This document shows, one piece after another, positions 45,703 to 55,058 of a stretch of DNA of 64,000 bases. Every line of letters starts with the position of its first letter. The first letter of the stretch is position 1. Origin of the DNA: a bacterium (GTDB lineage: Bacteria; Campylobacterota; Campylobacteria; Campylobacterales; Sulfurimonadaceae); contig JAHJEG010000059.1 of NCBI GenBank assembly GCA_018825665.1, positions 1-64,000 on the forward strand, written 5' to 3'. The notes beneath the pieces are model-generated. The model was not told the origin of the DNA. It saw nothing but the letters and a program-made list of their open reading frames with translations, and did no database searches. A program made the translations under genes and the position numbers.

Positions 45703-45870
45703 AATAACTTCCTTGGTTGATATTTTGTATCTTAACAAAGACTTAATATAAGAATCGTATACTGTCAAAACTAGTATCATGATTTAAGTATTTTTTTTAT
45801 TTTGTTTTATCGTCACTATAAAAAATCTACGGCTTATGTTATCATATTTTTTATACTAAAAGGAACCAAA

Positions 45871-46281
45871 ATGAAAAAGATATTTCTTTCATCCCTCTTA
45901 GCCGCATCGTCACTTTTAGCGACTGAGGGGTATGAAGTATATAAAAAAAACTGTATGAGCTGCCATGTGGAAATGATGAAAAAAGACAATGCCCTGCAAA
46001 ACCTTAAAAACCTCAAAGCTCCGCCAATGGTAGAAGTATCCAACAGAATCAAAGAAAACATCATTATCAAAGATGACGATGACGATGTTCACCGTCATCT
46101 CTTTGTGCTGTTTGTCAAAGACTATATAATAAATCCCAAACTCGACAACAGCATGTGCCATGCAGGAGCACTTGAGAGATTCGGGACAATGCCTTCTCTT
46201 AAGGGCAAGCTGACGAACGAGGAGAGAGAGGCTGTGGCCCAGTGGCTCTATGAAAGATATGAAGATGTCAAATTTGATTAA
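45871..46281 (+). CDS. periplasmic monohaem cytochrome c
   Basis: 136 residues from the ATG at 45871 (AAAGGAAC upstream). Signal peptide about 1-16, haem motif CMSCH (about 28-32) very near the mature N-terminus, a probable distal Met in the final third (FGTMPSLKGKLT). A run of Asp-His residues (DDDDDVHRHLFV) and a second Cys (SMCHAG) lie between. It starts 17 bases before the ABC ATPase gene and may be in the same transcript. Confidence 0.85.
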   Translation: MKKIFLSSLLAASSLLATEGYEVYKKNCMSCHVEMMKKDNALQNLKNLKAPPMVEVSNRIKENIIIKDDDDDVHRHLFVLFVKDYIINPKLDNSMCHAGALERFGTMPSLKGKLTNEEREAVAQWLYERYEDVKFD

Positions 46282-46298
46282 AGACTAAGGTTTTTCCA

Positions 46299-46985
46299 AT
46301 GATTTCCAACAAAAACGTAAGCAAAGTTTATAAAATGGGCGAGCTTGAGTTAGATGTTATAAAAAATCTCAATCTTGAGATACGCTATGGCGAGTTTATA
46401 GCCATAGTCGGACCAAGCGGAAGCGGAAAAAGTACCGTCTTAAACCTTCTTGGCTGCCTGGACAAACCTACCCGGGGACAGATTCTTATCGATGAGACGG
46501 ATGTTACCAAGCTTGACACTACGGCACTCGCAAACTTTCGTGGAGAAAATATAGGTTTTATCTTTCAAAGCTTTAACCTGATTCCCGTACTTTCGGTCTA
46601 TGAAAACATAGAATACCCTCTGATTATGATTCAAAATTTGCCGCAGGCTCAGCGCCATGAGAGAATAATGAAACTTCTCAAAGAGGTGGATATGCTCGAC
46701 CAAAAGGAAAAGTTTCCCGATCAGCTCTCAGGGGGACAGCGTCAGCGCGTAGCTATTGCCAGAGCGCTTGTGACAAATCCTAAAATCGTTTTTGCGGATG
46801 AACCTACTGCAAATCTCGATACCAAAACATCCAACCAGATTATCACGCTTATGAGAAATATCCAAAAAGAGTTCAACACCACGTTTATCTTTGCCACGCA
46901 TGATGAAAAGATAGTTACGGCGGCTGATAGAATCATCACCCTCGTTGATGGCGAGATTATCGATGACAAAAGGGTTCAATCATGA
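46299..46985 (+). CDS. ABC transporter ATPase, LolD/MacB type
   Basis: 228 residues; Walker A GPSGSGKST (about 36-44), QLSGGQRQRVAIARAL (about 140-155), VFADEPTANLD. The signature QxSGGQ and the length are as in LolD. It overlaps the permease gene by 4 bases. Confidence 0.92.
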   Translation: MISNKNVSKVYKMGELELDVIKNLNLEIRYGEFIAIVGPSGSGKSTVLNLLGCLDKPTRGQILIDETDVTKLDTTALANFRGENIGFIFQSFNLIPVLSVYENIEYPLIMIQNLPQAQRHERIMKLLKEVDMLDQKEKFPDQLSGGQRQRVAIARALVTNPKIVFADEPTANLDTKTSNQIITLMRNIQKEFNTTFIFATHDEKIVTAADRIITLVDGEIIDDKRVQS

Positions 46986-48220
46986 AAAATATTATCAGGA
47001 TATCGTTTAGAAACCTTCTAAGAAGTGGGAGAAGAACACTCTTAACGGCGAGTCTCATTACTATAGGCGTTATGTTCGTCCTTATATACGCGGCGCTTTC
47101 GGGAAGTTTTAAAGCCTATATGGTCTCTCAGGTCACAGACTCCATGCTCGGACATATACAGATACACAAGAAAGGGTATATAGCTTCTGTGGACAATCTG
47201 CCGCTTGATAAAAATCTTAACCACAAACAGATAGATATGATAAAAGAGTATTTGGATACAAACCCTTACATACAAAGTTATACCTTTAGGTTAAAACTTG
47301 GTGCCATGTTTTCAAACTACACCTCCTCCACAAGTGTAAGACTCAATGGAATCGATCCCCAAAATGAGACAAAGACCCTCCCTCTTTTTTCAACAAGAAT
47401 AAAAGATGAGGATGTAAAATCCCTAAAAGAAGGCAGTATCATCGTTCCTGAGCTTATCACTAAAGGGATGCAGGTCAAAACGGGAGATACCATAGTCCTG
47501 GTCGCGACCAACCAAAGCGGTTCCGTAAACGGCTTAAACTTTAAGGTAACGGGGAATATAGAACCCATCTCCGGTCCGGGAGGAAGAGACGGATACATAC
47601 ATATCAAGGATGTTAAAAAACTGCTCCGCATCAAAGGCACTGAGGTTAGTGAGGTGGTTATCCGACTCCATGATGTCAAAAACTTAAAAAAAGCGATGCA
47701 GCTGCTGGAACCTCTTACAAAACTTACAAACAAAAAAGACAAACCGGTTTTTGAAATCCATACATGGGAAAAGCTGAGTCCTTTTTACAATATCGTAAAG
47801 ATGTTGGACCTAATGGATATCTCTATAAAGATAATACTCATCTCCATCGTACTTATATCTGTTTTGAATGTGATGGTCATGAGTGTGTATGAGCGTATCA
47901 AAGAGATAGGGACGATTGCTGCGATGGGAACAACTCCAAGCACCATCACAAAGCTGTTTTTAACAGAGGGTCTGATGCTTGGGATATTTGGAACCGTACT
48001 TGGGAGCATACTGTCTTACATCATAGTTTTTATCATCAATGCAGTCGGGATAAGCTTTTCATTCGGCAGACAGGATGATTTGATACTTAACCCTACACTT
48101 CAAAGCGGAGAAGTCTTGATCGTCGGCATCATAGTCATCATCATCTCGCTTATCGCTTCTATCTCGCCTGCGATGAAAGCGGCCAGACTCAATCCTGTCG
48201 ACGCACTAAGACAAAACTAG
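46982..48220 (+). CDS. FtsX/LolC-type ABC permease
   Basis: 412 residues; an N-terminal helix (about 20-40), a periplasmic domain of about 220 residues and three C-terminal helices with the YERIKEIGTIAAMGTTPS coupling loop. It matches permeases that work with LolD-type ATPases. Together with the LolA-like protein and the barrel encoded next to it, it could move a lipid or lipoprotein outward. Confidence 0.9.
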   Translation: MKNIIRISFRNLLRSGRRTLLTASLITIGVMFVLIYAALSGSFKAYMVSQVTDSMLGHIQIHKKGYIASVDNLPLDKNLNHKQIDMIKEYLDTNPYIQSYTFRLKLGAMFSNYTSSTSVRLNGIDPQNETKTLPLFSTRIKDEDVKSLKEGSIIVPELITKGMQVKTGDTIVLVATNQSGSVNGLNFKVTGNIEPISGPGGRDGYIHIKDVKKLLRIKGTEVSEVVIRLHDVKNLKKAMQLLEPLTKLTNKKDKPVFEIHTWEKLSPFYNIVKMLDLMDISIKIILISIVLISVLNVMVMSVYERIKEIGTIAAMGTTPSTITKLFLTEGLMLGIFGTVLGSILSYIIVFIINAVGISFSFGRQDDLILNPTLQSGEVLIVGIIVIIISLIASISPAMKAARLNPVDALRQN

Positions 48221-48228
48221 GAAGATAA

Positions 48229-48942
48229 ATGAAAACAGCAGCCCTACTGATATCTCTGAGCATGCTCCTCTTTGGCGGTGATATACTTGAAAAAATAGAC
48301 AGAAATCTCACTCCGACATCTGCACAGATGTATAAAAAGCTTATCAATATAGAACCCGACGGCTCCAAAAAAGAGTTTTTGATGTTTCAGGCCAAAAAAG
48401 ACAAAGATAAGATGCTCTCGCTGTTTTTGTCTCCGGAGAGTGAAAAGGGACGTTCTACGCTTCGCCTTGGCGATAATATGTGGCTTTATATCCCAAATGT
48501 AGGACGTCCGATTCGTATCACGTCCATGCAGTCCGTCGTAGGGGGTGTTTTTAACAATGCCGATATTATGAGACTCGATTTCAGCACAGAGTACAGCGTC
48601 ACCGCCCAGGAGGACAAGGAAAGCTATATAGCACTTGACCTAAAAGCAAAAAACGAGACGGTCTCTTACGACAGACTTCTTATGCAGGTGGATAAAAAGA
48701 GTCTGACTCCTATCCAAATTGAGTGCTATACATCCACACAAATGCTGATTAAGACGCTTTACTACAAAGAGTTAAAAGATTTTGGAGACAAGATAATCCG
48801 TCCTTCGGTCATAGAAACTCTCTCACCGATGTATAAAGGGTATAAATCCATTATGATTTACGGAAAGATCACTCCAAAAGATTTTGCGGATGAGGCCTTT
48901 ACCCTGGATGCTATGGAAAAAGCTTCAGACCTTAGAAGATAA
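48229..48942 (+). CDS. LolA-like outer membrane lipoprotein-sorting protein
   Basis: 237 residues with a signal peptide (about 1-16). The pattern FLMFQAKKDKDKMLSLFLSPESEKGRSTL..., LGDNMWLYIPNVGRPIRI and a SMQSVVGGVFNNADIMRLDF segment is that of the LolA_like/COG2834 family, periplasmic carriers of hydrophobic cargo with a half-barrel fold. The gene is 8 bases after the permease gene. Confidence 0.88.
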   Translation: MKTAALLISLSMLLFGGDILEKIDRNLTPTSAQMYKKLINIEPDGSKKEFLMFQAKKDKDKMLSLFLSPESEKGRSTLRLGDNMWLYIPNVGRPIRITSMQSVVGGVFNNADIMRLDFSTEYSVTAQEDKESYIALDLKAKNETVSYDRLLMQVDKKSLTPIQIECYTSTQMLIKTLYYKELKDFGDKIIRPSVIETLSPMYKGYKSIMIYGKITPKDFADEAFTLDAMEKASDLRR

Positions 48943-48945
48943 AAC

Positions 48946-50070
48946 ATGCCAAAGGTACTGTTCTTTGTTCTCATCAGCACCTCCCTTATAGCCGGAGAAT
49001 ACGATTTTGATATGGCCGCGATTGAGCAAAAACCCTACGAATACAGCGGATATCTGCGGGTAGACAACAAGGTGCAAAAATTAAATCAGGAGGAGCAAGA
49101 GTACCAAAATCTGCTTCACCTCGAAGCTCTTTTTGACTTTTCGTACAGCTACGAAGAACTTACATTCAAGAGCTCTCTCATGGCGAACTATGACTATCTA
49201 AAGGAAAAGACCGAGGAGAGTGATTTTCCCATCAACGAGCTTTATCTCTCTGGCAAGCTCAACACAAACCATTCTTTGCTTGGGGGAAAACAAAGTCTCA
49301 ACTGGGGAAAAGGATATTTTTACAATCCCGTAGCCTTTTTTGACAGACCCAAAGACCCCACTCAGCCTACGCAAACCCGTGAGGGTTTTATAATCGCAAA
49401 ATACAGCTACAATAAAAGTTTCGCCAATGAACTCAAAAATATCAGCCTCGACCTCGTATATCTTCCATCTACCCAAAATATTAACCAAGAATACTGCGAA
49501 CTAGCTACACAAGGCAAAGACGCCCACAATGCGGCTCTGCGTCTTTATCTTTTACTTTATGACACGGATATTGACATCCTGTACAACTATTCAGATAATG
49601 CAAAAGATAAAATCGGGATAGATTTTTCAAAAAACCTTCAGGTCAATTTTGAGATTCACGGGGAATTCGCCGCTGTGACAGACGAGGGATTTACATATCT
49701 TTTGGGAGGACGCTATCTTAGCGATTTTGACCTTACAATAATAGGCGAGTATCTCTATCAGTCTGAGGGATTGGAACAAGCCCAAATCGAGAGCTTCCCA
49801 AGCACGGTTCCCTTTATCGCAAAAGACTATTTTATGGCACTTGCAACACAAAAAGAGCCCTTTGAGTGGCTCTATTTCAGCCTTTATTATAAAAACATGA
49901 CAAATCTTCAGGATTATTCCCAACAGAATAAAATCGGGGCAAGCTACAGTTTTAAAAATAATGTGGATACGGATATCTCTTATAATAAAAACAGCGGAAA
50001 TGATTTAAGTGAGTTTGGCAAAAAGACGGTCAGTGATTTTCTCTGGCTGCAAGTTACCTGGAGATACTGA
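48946..50070 (+). CDS. predicted outer membrane beta-barrel protein
   Basis: 374 residues with a signal peptide (about 1-16), many alternating amphipathic strands, and a final strand ending in an aromatic residue (LWLQVTWRY), as BAM substrates do. A conserved-looking GGKQSLNWGKGYFYNPVAFF segment occurs at about 108-127. Not recognised further. It starts 3 bases after the LolA-like gene. Confidence 0.75.
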   Translation: MPKVLFFVLISTSLIAGEYDFDMAAIEQKPYEYSGYLRVDNKVQKLNQEEQEYQNLLHLEALFDFSYSYEELTFKSSLMANYDYLKEKTEESDFPINELYLSGKLNTNHSLLGGKQSLNWGKGYFYNPVAFFDRPKDPTQPTQTREGFIIAKYSYNKSFANELKNISLDLVYLPSTQNINQEYCELATQGKDAHNAALRLYLLLYDTDIDILYNYSDNAKDKIGIDFSKNLQVNFEIHGEFAAVTDEGFTYLLGGRYLSDFDLTIIGEYLYQSEGLEQAQIESFPSTVPFIAKDYFMALATQKEPFEWLYFSLYYKNMTNLQDYSQQNKIGASYSFKNNVDTDISYNKNSGNDLSEFGKKTVSDFLWLQVTWRY

Positions 50071-50076
50071 GTCAAC

Positions 50077-50114
50077 TTCCACATGCCGGGAGTCATGACT
50101 CTTGGCATGTGGAA
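50077..50114. terminator. 38-bp palindrome built on two TTCCACATGCC motifs (copies 13 and 14)
   Basis: TTCCACATGCC (50077-50087) and GGCATGTGGAA (50104-50114) enclose the perfect palindrome GAGTCATGACTC (50090-50101); the two bases between on each side (GG and TT) can pair as G-T wobbles. The stem sits in the 48-base gap between convergent genes and should terminate both. Confidence 0.75.
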
Positions 50115-50118
50115 ATCT

Positions 50119-50412
50119 CTATTCTAAAATATAATCGACCACTTTGGACTCAAGCGTAACTTCTTTAATAAGCTCCACAACTTTTAAGTGTTCAGGATGA
50201 ACCGCATACTCTTGCAAGGCAGTTTCATCCTCAAAAGTACTGTATAAAGATAGATCAAATGCTCTCTCAGATTCGTTAAAATTCACTCCGACTTCCATAG
50301 TTCGAAGGCCTGGAATCAAAACTTCCAACTGCATCAACTTTTTTTGGATCTTTGCTATATTTAAAGCCTTGTTGTCCTCTATAAACCTAAACATCACTAT
50401 ATGAACTATCAT
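50119..50412 (-). CDS. Dabb domain (stress-responsive alpha/beta barrel) protein
   Basis: 97 residues forming one dimeric alpha/beta barrel domain: MIVHIVMFRFIEDNKALN, LMQLEVLIPGLRTMEVGVN, FDLSLYSTFEDETALQEYAVHPEHLKV. Function unknown; homologues are often stress-induced. Confidence 0.85.
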   Translation of the reverse strand: MIVHIVMFRFIEDNKALNIAKIQKKLMQLEVLIPGLRTMEVGVNFNESERAFDLSLYSTFEDETALQEYAVHPEHLKVVELIKEVTLESKVVDYILE

Positions 50413-50480
50413 TTTTGCACCTTATAAAATATGATGAGATTCTATCTATAAATATCTGATTATGAAATAAAATATATCGA

Positions 50481-51836
50481 TTAAAGAACATTTGACCAAA
50501 AGAATTGAGCTATCATCACTATTAAAAACACACCGACAAGGTTTAAGACTATCCCGTATTTCATCATGGTTTTTACATCTACGACCCCGCTGCTCATAGC
50601 GATTGCATTTGGAGGGGTGGCGATGGGAAGCATAAAGGCATAACTGGCACATATGGTGGCCACCATCATAAACAGGGTGGCATTTATCCCTGTTTGTTCA
50701 GCCACGGAGTACATTACGGGAAGCATGATGGAGATAAGTGCGGTATTGGATGTGATCTCGGTTGTAAACGTAATGAGCATAGCGATACCAAAGAGCAAGA
50801 CTATAGGAGCGAAATCTGTCATAACGACGAGATAGGAAGCCACTTCATCGGCAAGCCCCGTTGAGCTAAAAGCCTTGGCAATAGAAAATCCTGCTCCAAA
50901 TAGGAACATAATCCTAAAAGGGATTTTCCCCTTGTCTTGCATCCAATCGAGAATATTAAACAAAGGTGCAAAAAGCAAAAGCCCTACCCCCAGCAGAATC
51001 CCGGCTTCATCAAGTCCCAAACCTCCCCAATAAGGCTCCATCGGTGCATTTAAGAGCAAGAGCACGATTAAAAATCCCATCAGGTACAGAATCTTTTTTT
51101 GGGTGGCATCTAAGGGTTTTTTCTCACTCTCTCTGCTGATTGGCACGTTTTGCACACCAAGGCTCAAAAGATAGGCGACTACAATAAACATGACAAATGC
51201 CAGAGGAGCAAGCATCCACATCCATTGAAAGAAAGGGATGATTTCCATCCCCTTGTTTTGCATAATTCCCAAAAGAATAAGGTTTGGAGGCGTGCCTATA
51301 GGAGTTAAAATACCGCCGACACTCGCACCGTAGGCAATGGCAAGGGCAAATCTCATCTTTAGCTCAATCTTGTCGGTTATAAACAAGGCTATAGCCATCA
51401 GTAAAAGTGTCGTGGTCGTATTGGAGAGGATGGAGCTTAGCAGTCCCGATGTAATGGTAAGAGAAAAAATCATCCCCCTTGGCGTATTTGGAAAAAGTCC
51501 AAGCATCTTGTCCGCTATCCATCTATGCAGATTACTTTTCTCAACCGCAATAGCAAGTAAAAAACCGCCCAAAAATAAAAATATAATGGGATGGGCGTAG
51601 TTCATGGAGGTGTCTTTTGTACTCAAGACCGAAAAGGCCGGAAAGAGGATAATGGGCAAAAGGGACACAACCGCCAAGGGCAAACCATCATTTGTCCAAA
51701 GAGTAACCAAAAGAGTGATTAAACCCAACAATGATGCCTGTGTCGTATTAAACATGCTCAAAGAGATTAAAAAAACTAAAGCGGCCAGCAGTAATGCTAT
51801 GCCTATCTTGTTGAACTGTTCTTTATGTTCACCCAT
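50481..51836 (-). CDS. SLC13/DASS family sodium:anion symporter
   Basis: 451 residues, about 12 membrane helices. The two SNT-type sodium-site loops are visible as SNTTTTLLLM (about 137-146) with PIGTPPNLILLG, and SNTALISIMLPV with ATPPNAIAMSSG. The family carries dicarboxylates, sulfate or phosphate; the substrate cannot be told here. Monocistronic on the minus strand. Confidence 0.9.
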   Translation of the reverse strand: MGEHKEQFNKIGIALLLAALVFLISLSMFNTTQASLLGLITLLVTLWTNDGLPLAVVSLLPIILFPAFSVLSTKDTSMNYAHPIIFLFLGGFLLAIAVEKSNLHRWIADKMLGLFPNTPRGMIFSLTITSGLLSSILSNTTTTLLLMAIALFITDKIELKMRFALAIAYGASVGGILTPIGTPPNLILLGIMQNKGMEIIPFFQWMWMLAPLAFVMFIVVAYLLSLGVQNVPISRESEKKPLDATQKKILYLMGFLIVLLLLNAPMEPYWGGLGLDEAGILLGVGLLLFAPLFNILDWMQDKGKIPFRIMFLFGAGFSIAKAFSSTGLADEVASYLVVMTDFAPIVLLFGIAMLITFTTEITSNTALISIMLPVMYSVAEQTGINATLFMMVATICASYAFMLPIATPPNAIAMSSGVVDVKTMMKYGIVLNLVGVFLIVMIAQFFWSNVL

Positions 51837-51879
51837 TGTACTTTCCCCTTACCTATGTTAAATAAAATCCAAAGAGCTC

Positions 51880-51897
51880 AGAGTCTCAAGAGACTCT
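51880..51897 (-). terminator. hairpin after gpsA
   Basis: AGAGTCTC and GAGACTCT form an 8-bp stem around two bases, 17 bases after the gpsA stop on the minus strand. A T-rich stretch follows some 8 bases later, so termination is plausible but not strong. Confidence 0.45.
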
Positions 51898-51913
51898 TAC
51901 TCTCTTCTATGAT

Positions 51914-52801
51914 TTAGTTTGAAAGTAAGTCTTTCAAACTGTGATGAGGGTCTTTTCCTTCAAGCATCTCATAGACCTCGTTTGCTATTGGAAGGTACAG
52001 GTCTTTTTCTTTTGCTATTTTATACAGGGCATAGGCTGTTCCTATCCCCTCGGCGACCTCACCCAAATCATCCAGTATATCTTCCTGGCTTTTTCCACAT
52101 GCCAGACCCAGCCCTACCCGAAAGTTTCTACTCATAGTGGATGAGGCGGTCAAAAACAAATCTCCCGCTCCGCTTAAGCCTATAAAACTCTCCTCCTCTG
52201 CGCCAAAACTGAGACCGAATCTCTGCATCTCGACCAGACCTCTTGCAATCAATGCCGCAGCAGCGTTTTTACCCAAGGCAAGCCCTTCGCATATCCCCGC
52301 GGCAATTGCAATCACATTTTTATAAGCACCTGCGACCTCCGCACCCATCACATCCTCGGAGATGTAGGTTTTTATAAACGAAGGAAAGAAGGAAGCATAT
52401 TTTATACACAGCTGTTCATGCTTGGAGTTAATGACCAATGCGGTCGGCAAAGACTGCATGACCTCGCTGGCAAAAGAGGGACCTGACAAAAAAGCGATAT
52501 GCGTATGAGGAACATATTTTGAATATATCTCATTTAAGAATTTTCCGCTTGTTGCCTCAATACCCTTGGATGCCACCAAAATCTTTTGATCGGTAAAAAC
52601 AAAATTCTCTTCCAGCCAGGAGGAGATCTGCTGTGCGGGAATGGCTATAACCAAATATTCGCACTTTAAGATCTCTTCCATAGATATAAAGTTCTTAAGA
52701 TTTCTGGGAGTTCTTGAACTGATAAAAACCTCATTTTTTTCACTTAATGCATAAGCTAAAGCCGTTCCCCATTTACCTGCTCCAATTACACCTATTGACA
52801 T
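51914..52801 (-). CDS. gpsA: NAD(P)H-dependent glycerol-3-phosphate dehydrogenase
   Basis: Makes sn-glycerol 3-phosphate for phospholipids. 295 residues; nucleotide-binding GVIGAGKWGTALAYAL at the N-terminus, SGPSFASEV, the catalytic Lys in GAYKNVIAIAAGICEG, and GLSGAGDLFLT. It overlaps the upstream RCK gene by 10 bases. Confidence 0.96.
   Translation of the reverse strand: MSIGVIGAGKWGTALAYALSEKNEVFISSRTPRNLKNFISMEEILKCEYLVIAIPAQQISSWLEENFVFTDQKILVASKGIEATSGKFLNEIYSKYVPHTHIAFLSGPSFASEVMQSLPTALVINSKHEQLCIKYASFFPSFIKTYISEDVMGAEVAGAYKNVIAIAAGICEGLALGKNAAAALIARGLVEMQRFGLSFGAEEESFIGLSGAGDLFLTASSTMSRNFRVGLGLACGKSQEDILDDLGEVAEGIGTAYALYKIAKEKDLYLPIANEVYEMLEGKDPHHSLKDLLSN
52093..52104 (+). repeat. 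TTCCACATGCCR motif, copy 15
   Basis: TTCCACATGCCA inside gpsA; the coding strand reads it as Ala-Cys-Gly. Confidence 0.85.
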
Positions 52802-53496
52802 AAATTACCACCTATTAATTTTTCAAAATCTTTTATCTCTTTTTCATAACCTACGACTATAAATATATCATCTTTTTTTATAATATGATGCTTCGCCTTG
52901 GATGAATATATAAATTCGCTGCTCATATCTTTGTGCATAACCGAAAGCACTATTATGCCATGGTCCCTGCTCCATTCTATATCTGCGGGATATTTACCCT
53001 CAAAACACTCTGCATCATTCACCTGTATCTGTGCGATCTTCAAATCACTTTTATCATATAAAATATTATGCAAGACTTCGGTAACTATGGGTTTGTTCAG
53101 CATATCGCCTATGATTCCCGCCGTCGTCTGAACAATAGGGATAACCTTGTTCGCCCCTGCCATGGTGAGCTTATTGGCGCTCTCTTTATTTTTTGACAAA
53201 GCGATAATACTGAGATCTTCAAATGATGATCTCAAAGAAAGCGTCAAAAATATATTTTCTGCATCATCGTCAAGAACACAAAAGGCGATACAGTTCTTCA
53301 TATCAAAGTTTTCTTTTAACTCATCCCATTCGTCACTCAAATCGTACTTCTCGATCTTAAATCCGTTTTTATTGGATTTAAGGTTTTCCTCTTCAAGTTT
53401 AAATATACGTACATCATCATATTTGTACGCAATATTTTTGGCAATCTCATATGCGTAATCGTTATATCCAAATATCAAAGCGCCTGTTGTTTTCAT
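52792..53496 (-). CDS. soluble TrkA/RCK-type K+ channel regulatory protein
   Basis: 234 residues with a Rossmann-like TrkA-N domain (about 5-125) and a TrkA-C domain (about 140-230: IVLSVMHKDMSSEFIYSS, DDIFIVVGYEKEIKDFEKLIGG). The dinucleotide motif is weakened (FGYNDYAYEIA instead of GxGxxG). Its architecture repeats the cytoplasmic half of the channel encoded directly upstream, with which it overlaps by 4 bases; it probably joins or modulates the channel's gating ring. Confidence 0.82.
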   Translation of the reverse strand: MKTTGALIFGYNDYAYEIAKNIAYKYDDVRIFKLEEENLKSNKNGFKIEKYDLSDEWDELKENFDMKNCIAFCVLDDDAENIFLTLSLRSSFEDLSIIALSKNKESANKLTMAGANKVIPIVQTTAGIIGDMLNKPIVTEVLHNILYDKSDLKIAQIQVNDAECFEGKYPADIEWSRDHGIIVLSVMHKDMSSEFIYSSKAKHHIIKKDDIFIVVGYEKEIKDFEKLIGGNLCQ

Positions 53497-55058
53497 ACTA
53501 TTGTCTTCTTATACAGATATTTTTCAAACTCTTTTATAAATACGGAGTTGCCCACGACAAGGAGAAAATCTCCCTCTTCAAGAATGCTGTCATCGAGTGG
53601 ATTGAAAAAGAATCTTTTCGTATTTTTTTTGTAAATCCCCAGCAGCACGACTCTGTATTTTGCATTATTCAACTCTTTTACCATCACAAAGTTATTCAGC
53701 ATTCTCTGTGTCACCACTATCTCTTCTATATCTATGTTTGAATACTCCGACATAAGAGCATGAATCACTTCAAATGCCACCGGCTGACCGACAAACTCTC
53801 TGGCAATCATGCCCACCAACTGTTTCGTATAGAGTATCTCATTCGCACCCGCAAAACTCATTTTTTTTCTATGTATCTCATTCATAAGCAGAGATAAAAT
53901 AAATACCTCTTTGTGTATCGAACGCACGGTCAGGATCGTATAGACATTTTCAACATCGCTCTCTCTCAGGCACAGAACAGCTTTTACCTGCGTGTCGATA
54001 TCTATGCGGAGTTTCTTATAGCTCTCTACGCTTCCCGGGTCATAATTAAATGCCGACAAACCGTCCTCGAGAGCATTTTTGGCCCTTTGTGCATCCTCGT
54101 CCAGAACAATAACCTTGTTATTTGCACCTACGAGTATCTTGGCCACTTCTTTTGAGATGTTTTCATATCCGCATATGATATAGATATTTTTGAGCTTCTC
54201 CAAATCATCTATAGACTTGGTTACTTTGATATCGTCAATTTTTTCCGTAAAAGCAGAAACCACTATGGAAGTCGTAAAGGCAAGAACCGCTATCCCGGCG
54301 ATAATGACACCCATGGCAACAAATCTTCCGGCATCCGTCACGGCAGTTATATCACCGTATCCTACGGTTGAGATAGTGACGATCGACCAGTAGACTGCCT
54401 CATACAGAGTGTCTATAGGTGAATTCGGGTTGTTTGCCTCCATTACATAAATAAGTATGGAAGATATGGCTATCACTATAAGCGCAAATATCATGATGGT
54501 TAAAAATTCAAATTTTTTCGTAGCCAATATAGATATAAACATCTGCAAACTTCTTGCATATCGAAAAAGTTTAAAGACGCGGAAGAGTATAAATATGCGC
54601 AAAAGCCTGAACTGATGGAAAAAAGGTATAACGGCAAGCAGGTCTATAATTGCCCTAAAAGATCGGATATACTGAAATTTAATCCTCACTATCTCCGCAA
54701 ATGCACGCAAAAGATTAAACTTTTTCCCCAGAAGATCGTCATTTTCACTCTGATTGATAATCACCTGCGTGACACTGCTGCTAATCCAAAGACGAAGCAG
54801 ATATTCAATCAAAAATATAATGGAAATGATAATGTTGTTAAAAACAAGAAGATAGTCGTTCACGTGAGATTTGACCTCACGGATTAAAATAGCCACGCTT
54901 ATAAACACAAGCGTAATCATCACAAGGTCAAAATATTTTTTATAACTGTAGGTATCGTTTTCTAATAGATTATAAAAAAAAGTTTTCTTCTTCTGGTACG
55001 CGTCTGAGGTGTTTATATAGTATGCACCGTTAACAATCAAACGCTTAAAGAAACTCAT
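53493..55058 (-). CDS. voltage-gated-type K+ channel with RCK domain
   Basis: 521 residues. Six membrane helices in the first 265 residues, an S4-like helix with regularly spaced arginines (RLLRIFILFRVFKLFRYARS, about 151-170) and the K+ selectivity filter TVGYGD at 231-236. The C-terminal half is a TrkA-N/TrkA-C (RCK) domain; its nucleotide loop reads CGYENISKEVA, again degenerate. It lies immediately after gatB and overlaps the separate RCK gene. Confidence 0.92.
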   Translation of the reverse strand: MSFFKRLIVNGAYYINTSDAYQKKKTFFYNLLENDTYSYKKYFDLVMITLVFISVAILIREVKSHVNDYLLVFNNIIISIIFLIEYLLRLWISSSVTQVIINQSENDDLLGKKFNLLRAFAEIVRIKFQYIRSFRAIIDLLAVIPFFHQFRLLRIFILFRVFKLFRYARSLQMFISILATKKFEFLTIMIFALIVIAISSILIYVMEANNPNSPIDTLYEAVYWSIVTISTVGYGDITAVTDAGRFVAMGVIIAGIAVLAFTTSIVVSAFTEKIDDIKVTKSIDDLEKLKNIYIICGYENISKEVAKILVGANNKVIVLDEDAQRAKNALEDGLSAFNYDPGSVESYKKLRIDIDTQVKAVLCLRESDVENVYTILTVRSIHKEVFILSLLMNEIHRKKMSFAGANEILYTKQLVGMIAREFVGQPVAFEVIHALMSEYSNIDIEEIVVTQRMLNNFVMVKELNNAKYRVVLLGIYKKNTKRFFFNPLDDSILEEGDFLLVVGNSVFIKEFEKYLYKKTIV

